Shown: positions 59,615-64,000 of the stretch, in pieces
Layout: every line of letters begins with the position of its first letter
How positions within the stretch are numbered: position 1 is the stretch's first letter
Origin: Paraburkholderia sp. BL23I1N1
GTDB lineage: Bacteria; Pseudomonadota; Gammaproteobacteria; Burkholderiales; Burkholderiaceae
Direction: 5' to 3'
NCBI RefSeq assembly: GCF_003610295.1
Contig: NZ_RAPV01000003.1
Coordinates: 362,841 to 426,840 of the forward strand
DNA length: 64,000 bases
Translations under genes and position numbers: made by a program
The notes under the pieces: generated by a model
Told to the model about the DNA's origin: nothing
Seen by the model: the letters and a program-made list of their open reading frames with translations, nothing else
The model's database searches: none

Positions 59615-60550
59615 TGCTGTCGCTTCCGCTGATCGTTACGCTGGCAACGGCGGGCGTCGCCATCGACCGTTGGCTCGGTGAGCCGCGCACCGCGCATCCG
59701 CTGGCCGGCTTCGGCAAATGGGCGCTGCGCCTCGAAGCGCGCTACAACACCGGCCGGCGCTTGCGGCTCAAGGGGCTGCTCGCGTGGTCGCTGGCGGTCA
59801 TGCCGCCGGTGCTGATCGCCTGGTGGCTCGTCTCGGTGCTGCCGTTTTTTTGCGGCCTGTGCGGTGCATGTCGTGTTGCTGTGGTTCGCGCTCGGCGCGC
59901 GCAGTCTGCACGATCACATCGAGCCGATCGCGCAGGCGTTGGCGCGACGCGATCTGGCGCAGGCGCGTCTGCTGACCTCGCGCATCGTGTCGCGCGAAAC
60001 CGCTCATGCCGACGAAGCGGCGCTGTCGCGCGCAGCCGTCGAATCGGCGCTTGAAAACGGCAACGACGCGATCTTCGGCGCGCTATTCTGGTTCGCCATC
60101 GCGGGCGGTCCAGGCGCGCTAGGGTTCCGTCTGGCCAACACGCTCGATGCCATGTGGGGCTACCGCACGCCACGCTATTTGCGCTTCGGCTGGGCCGCCG
60201 CTCGCCTTGACGATGTGCTCAACTGGATTCCCGCGCGCCTCACCGCGGCAAGCTATGCCGTGCTCGGCGACACACGCACGGCGCTGCGTTGCTGGCGCGA
60301 ACAGGCGCCGCGTTGGGACAGTCCGAACGCCGGGCCGGTCATGGCGTCGGGCGCGGGCAGTCTGAACGTGCTGATCGGCGGCCCCGCGATGTATCACGGC
60401 GCGCTGGAACACAGGCCGACGCTCGGTTTCGGCCACCCGGCGAAGGCCACCCATGTCACGGCGGCGTTGATGCTGGTTGAACGGACGGTCATCCTCTGGC
60501 TGGCGGTACTGATTGTGCTGGCCTTGCTGAGTGTGCCGTTTCATGGTTGA
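59614..60550 (+). pseudogene. cbiB: Cobalamin biosynthesis membrane protein CbiB/CobD, frameshifted
   Basis: The N-terminal piece (MLSLPLIVTLATAGVAIDRW, GEPRTAHPLAGFGKW) is in one frame. The remainder (HVVLLWFALGARSLHDH, SRETAHADEAALSRAAVESA) continues in the next. The break is at a run of seven T (59845-59851); removing one T restores an uninterrupted 311-residue product with PFFAACAVHVV at the join. CbiB attaches aminopropanol (phosphate) to cobyric acid at the membrane. The rest of the gene and both overlaps with its neighbours are intact, so this is a very recent lesion, a slippage-tolerant gene or a sequencing error. Confidence 0.9.
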
Positions 60551-61580
60551 TCGAATGGCGGGTCGCCACGCTGATACCGGCATCACGCTCCACGACGTGG
60601 TCCACGGCGGCAATCTGCACGAAGCGGCAGAACGTTACGGCATTCCGTACGCGCAATGGCTCGATCTTTCGACGGGTATCAATCCACACGGCTATCCGGT
60701 GCCGCCGGTTCCCACCGATGCCTGGCGCCGCCTGCCCGACGAGGGTGACGGTTTTGCCGCCTGTGCCGCGCGTTACTATGGCGCGCCCGGCGCTGCGTAT
60801 GTGCTGCCCGTAGCAGGAAGCCAGGCAGCGATTCGCGCGCTACCCTCGCTGCTGCCCCGTGCCCAGGTCGGCATCGCGCCGCTCACGTATAGCGAATATG
60901 CGCCTGCGTTCGAGCGGACAGGACATGAAGTCGCGCCACTGGATACGTCGTGGGACACCTTGCCCGACGCGCTCATTCATGTGGTCGTCGTGAATCCTAA
61001 CAATCCGACTGCGGAGTATCTGAGCACCGACAAACTGCTGCACTGGCATGCGCAACTCGTCGCGCGCGGTGGCACGCTGTTGATCGACGAGGCTTTCGCC
61101 GATGCGATGCCTTCGGCCTCGCTCGCGGCAAGCACCCATCTCGATGGGCTGATCGTGTTGCGTTCGCCGGGAAAATTCTTTGGGCTCGCCGGTGTGCGCG
61201 CAGGTTTCGTACTCGCTGCGCCGGTTTTGCTCGAAGCATTGCGTCGCAAGCTCGGGGCGTGGACTGTCAGCGGCCCGGCCCGACATGCGGTCAACGCCGC
61301 ATTCGCAGACGAAGCGTGGCAACAGCAGATGCGTACGCGGCTCGATGCCGAAAGCGCCCGTCTGGTGAGTCTGTTGCAGGCACACGGTCTCGCCACACAC
61401 AGCACGCCGCTCTTTGCGTGGACCGACGACGCGCGCGCCGCCGCGCTGCATGAAGCGTTAGCGCAACGCGGCGTGTGGACGCGGCTGTTCGCGGCATCGG
61501 GCAGCGTGCGCTTCGGGCTGCCTGCGAGCGACGCCGAATGGACGCGCTTCGAAGAGAGTTTGCGCGAGGCTGTTCGATGA
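60543..61580 (+). CDS. cobD: Threonine-phosphate decarboxylase (CobD/CobC)
   Basis: This 345-residue PLP aminotransferase-like enzyme makes aminopropanol phosphate. Motifs are LDLSTGINPHGYP, VVNPNNPTAEY, LIDEAFAD and the PLP lysine in LRSPGKFFGLAGVRAGF. It overlaps the cbiB stop by 8 bp and ends in the ATGA shared with the next gene, so the run is translationally coupled. ATG 60543 is preferred over GTG 60531. Confidence 0.94.
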   Translation: MVDRMAGRHADTGITLHDVVHGGNLHEAAERYGIPYAQWLDLSTGINPHGYPVPPVPTDAWRRLPDEGDGFAACAARYYGAPGAAYVLPVAGSQAAIRALPSLLPRAQVGIAPLTYSEYAPAFERTGHEVAPLDTSWDTLPDALIHVVVVNPNNPTAEYLSTDKLLHWHAQLVARGGTLLIDEAFADAMPSASLAASTHLDGLIVLRSPGKFFGLAGVRAGFVLAAPVLLEALRRKLGAWTVSGPARHAVNAAFADEAWQQQMRTRLDAESARLVSLLQAHGLATHSTPLFAWTDDARAAALHEALAQRGVWTRLFAASGSVRFGLPASDAEWTRFEESLREAVR

Positions 61581-62509
61581 TTCGACTCTCGCGCTTCACC
61601 ATCGTCGCGGCATTGTGCGCGAGCGTACTGCACGCGCACGCCTCCATTACCGTCACCGACGACACCGGCGCAACCGTCACTCTGCCCGCGCCCGCACAGC
61701 GCGTCATCAGTCTTGCGCCGCATGCCACCGAACTGCTGTATGCCGCGGGCGGTGGCGCGAAACTGGTCGGCGCCGTGTCCTACAGCGACTATCCGCCAGA
61801 AGCGAAGGAACTGCCGCGCGTTGGCGACAACAAGGCGCTCGACCTCGAACGGATCGTCGCATTGAAGCCCGATCTGATCGTCGTCTGGCGGCATGGCAAT
61901 GCGCAGCGGCAACTCGATCGCCTGCGCGAAATGCATGTGCCGTTATTCTTCAGCGAGCCGCATCATCTCGACGACATTGCCGTGTCGCTGACGAAGCTCG
62001 GGCAATTGCTCGGCACTTCGCCGAGCGCCGACGCAGCGGCGGTGGCATACCGTCAGGACATCGCACGATTGCGCGCGCAATACACGAGCCGGCCGACTGT
62101 CAGTGTGTTCTATCAGGTGTGGGATCAACCGTTGATGACGCTCAACGGCGACCATATGGTCAGCGACGTAATTGCGTTATGCGGCGGACGCAATGTGTTT
62201 GCGAAACTCGAACCGCTGGTGCCGACCGTCTCCACCGAAGCGGTGCTCGCCGCGAATCCGGAAGCGATCTTCACCGCCGCACCTGGCGCGACGCATCCGG
62301 ATACGCCCCTGCCGCAACTCGATACATGGCGTGCGTGGCCGAGCCTGAAGGCGGTGGCGAACAACAATCTATTTGCGATCGACGGCGATCTGATCAACCG
62401 GCCGGCGCCGCGTATTGCGCAAGGGGCGAAGCAGATGTGCGAAGACCTGGATCTCGCGCGCTCGCGAAGGAAAAAGCGGCGCGCAGTGACGCCGCTGCGA
62501 AGGTTGTGA
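61577..62509 (+). CDS. btuF: Periplasmic vitamin B12-binding protein (BtuF-like)
   Basis: This 310-residue protein has a signal peptide (FTIVAALCASVLHAHA). It then has a class III binding-protein fold: RVISLAPHATELLYAAGGG, VSYSDYPPEA and DLIVVWRHGNA. Its place at the end of the cobalamin run supports corrinoid uptake. The BtuCD permease and ATPase are not in the window. The Arg/Lys-rich C-terminal tail (SRRKKRRA) is unusual. Confidence 0.92.
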   Translation: MIRLSRFTIVAALCASVLHAHASITVTDDTGATVTLPAPAQRVISLAPHATELLYAAGGGAKLVGAVSYSDYPPEAKELPRVGDNKALDLERIVALKPDLIVVWRHGNAQRQLDRLREMHVPLFFSEPHHLDDIAVSLTKLGQLLGTSPSADAAAVAYRQDIARLRAQYTSRPTVSVFYQVWDQPLMTLNGDHMVSDVIALCGGRNVFAKLEPLVPTVSTEAVLAANPEAIFTAAPGATHPDTPLPQLDTWRAWPSLKAVANNNLFAIDGDLINRPAPRIAQGAKQMCEDLDLARSRRKKRRAVTPLRRL

Positions 62510-62525
62510 AGCGGGAAGTGCCGCG

Positions 62526-63965
62526 TTAGCGTGAGACGGCATCTGCCCGCTTGAACGGCCAGTGCTCGAATTCGGAAAGCCGCAACCGATAGCGCGCGAC
62601 ATTGCCCAGATACAGTTGATCGAGATCGGACTGGATCGCATCGACAAACGAAGATACATCGGCCGCGTCCACCCGATCCTGCGCAAACGTTTCGACCTCG
62701 CCGCGCGTGCCGACAAGGCCGGCGCGAATCACTTCCTGCACCACCTGTATCAACGCGTTGCGATACTTGAGACGGAACGCGTCCGGCTCGCCGATCGATT
62801 GCCGAATCGCCAGATAACGCTGACACGAGCGCTCGTACGCCCAGATAAAAACATCGCGCAACAACTCGACGCGATTGGTTTCGTACACGCCGAGCGTGCC
62901 GTCTACATAGGCTTTTTCGGGGAACGTCGATGAACGACAGCGGACACAGATTCTGCCGGATCAGCGGGATATTCGCGGTCAAACGCGAGACCCGCTTGTT
63001 GACGTCTTCGAACGGCTGCAAATACGGCAGGTGCACCATGCCGAAGAAGGCCTGCTCGAAGGGATCGTCGATCTGGGCGGCCTTGTTCAGCACCGCCTCG
63101 AAGCACTCCGCGATCTGCTGCGGCACGGCGAGCGGAAAAAATACCGTGCCGCTGATCTCCACTTCGCGCGAGCGCAAACGGCCGCTGGAGAACGGGTCGG
63201 ACATCAGGTTGTCGGAAAGAATCGTCATGAAGGTTCAGTACGGTGAACCGGTTGAAGCCCACTTCGTCCCGCGCTCTCGACGATCATTTCGATCGCGGCC
63301 TTGTGATTCAGGATCAATCTGCGTTTCCTGGGCGTCCTTGCCTTCGCAATGTGCCCTTTGCTCGATCAGCCGTACTTGTATCGAGCCGCGTGTACGTATT
63401 GCCCTCGAGCCGCGACGACGCCCACGACAAATCGATCAGAAGCCGGCTCATGATGTCGCGCGCGTAGGTACCGGCGGCCGTATATCCGCCGACGTGCGCC
63501 CCCCATCTCATTGCAGACCGCCACACGACTGGCGCTTGCGAATAAATTACATGTCCTGGATTCGGACGGCAATAGCGTTTCGAGAAAGCGCGCGGTTATA
63601 GCCGACCGGCCGGCGCTCGTGCAGCGGGCCTGTTTCACTTCCGTACGCACCCTCGGAGACCGCACTCGATATCGGGTACGTAGGCCTCAACCCGAGGTGC
63701 TTGCACCAACGATGAGGCCTGTGCGGGTAAAACAGCCGCGCTGGAAGCGGCAACCTGCTTGTAGGCCACTGCGCGACCCGCGCCTTCCGAGATGATCCGC
63801 CCGCTTCGAGCAATACGTCGAGGCGACGTTGCAGCGTACGGCGCTGCATGGGATGGCAACGCGTGGCAATGCCGATGCCAGCGCGCGTATGCTCCGCCCC
63901 TCGGCGCTTGCAGCAATAAGCTGCTCGATCAGATCCAATTCTTGCTTGATGCCATTGCTGTTCAT
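62526..63965 (-). pseudogene. Fic-family protein gene with multiple frameshifts
   Basis: One Fic-type gene can be followed on the minus strand from MNSNGIKQELDLIEQL (63965) to the stop at 62526, but only by changing frame many times. Recognisable pieces are RRTLQRRLDVLLEA (winged helix), GTYARDIMSRLLIDLSW with ASSRLEGNTYTRLDT, LNHKAAIEMIVESA, GRLRSREVEISGTVFF, the Fic-loop LQPFEDVNKRVSR, and NRVELLRDVFIWAYERS. Single extra bases are clear at the G4 run 62919-62922, near 63218, near 63275 and near 63318, with more upstream. The usual Fic-loop His is Gln. Fic enzymes transfer AMP or related groups to proteins. This copy cannot be expressed as read. Confidence 0.8.
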
Positions 63966-64000
63966 GCGCGCCACCCCAAGGTCCATGTGTCGCGATAAAT

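Noticed and set aside
62125..63228. 367-residue minus-strand frame
   Set aside because: It holds a true Fic fragment at its start but after the shift at 62919 it reads nonsense, then antisense of btuF.

Overview
The window is GC-rich chromosome of a betaproteobacterium of the family Burkholderiaceae, most likely Paraburkholderia. The signs are the gene order rarA-serS-tRNA-Ser, lolA-ftsK facing trxB, a glucokinase fused to a HexR/RpiR regulator in a zwf-pgl operon, the DUF3460-scpA-panC-panD run, and a class of long intergenic inverted repeat that I recall as common in this group. The genus is inferred from sequence familiarity; no search was run.

Region 1 (1-7961) is accessory. The left edge lies inside a very large two-partner-secretion exoprotein (TpsA) read on the minus strand, with a 300-bp in-frame super-repeat. 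Upstream of it are a serine recombinase surrounded by copies of a short repeated motif, a small basic protein, and a complete two-gene CBASS anti-phage operon: a 2TM/beta-barrel effector of the Cap15 type plus a cGAS/DncV-like nucleotidyltransferase. The accessory block ends at the 3' end of a tRNA-Ser(CGA) gene. It looks less GC-rich than its flanks by eye.

Region 2 (7962-24745) is mostly housekeeping: serS, rarA, a CytX-like NCS1 permease, a SpeB-family ureohydrolase with a divergent LysR regulator, lolA, ftsK, trxB, an Smr-domain protein, a TRIC-type membrane protein, an isolated fliD, a GST and a second LysR. Hairpin terminators separate most units.

Region 3 (24778-34133) is a coherent glucose module. 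A GtsABC-type sugar ABC transporter with its ATPase is divergent from zwf-pgl-glk/hexR, which feeds the Entner-Doudoroff and pentose phosphate routes. A perfect HexR-type palindrome overlaps the predicted zwf promoter, and the presumed repressor is the C-terminal half of the last gene, so the operon is probably autoregulated by a sugar-phosphate signal.

Region 4 (34134-55708) holds a 628-bp near-palindromic intergenic element, a bestrophin channel, an LprI-like protein, a PLP amino-acid decarboxylase, dcd, a SodC homologue that has lost most metal ligands, apbC/mrp, an OmpA-type lipoprotein, metG, the tamA-tamB envelope pair, DUF3460, scpA, panC, panD, an orphan ParA ATPase and a thioesterase.

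Region 5 (55709-64000) starts with a lone GSU2403-type nucleotidyltransferase behind an AT-rich palindromic promoter and a DoxX protein. It continues with cobalamin nucleotide-loop genes (cobQ; cobU, cbiB, cobD, btuF), in which cbiB is broken by one extra T in a T7 run. It ends with a Fic-family gene split by many single-base frameshifts. No CRISPR array, rRNA operon or prophage was seen.
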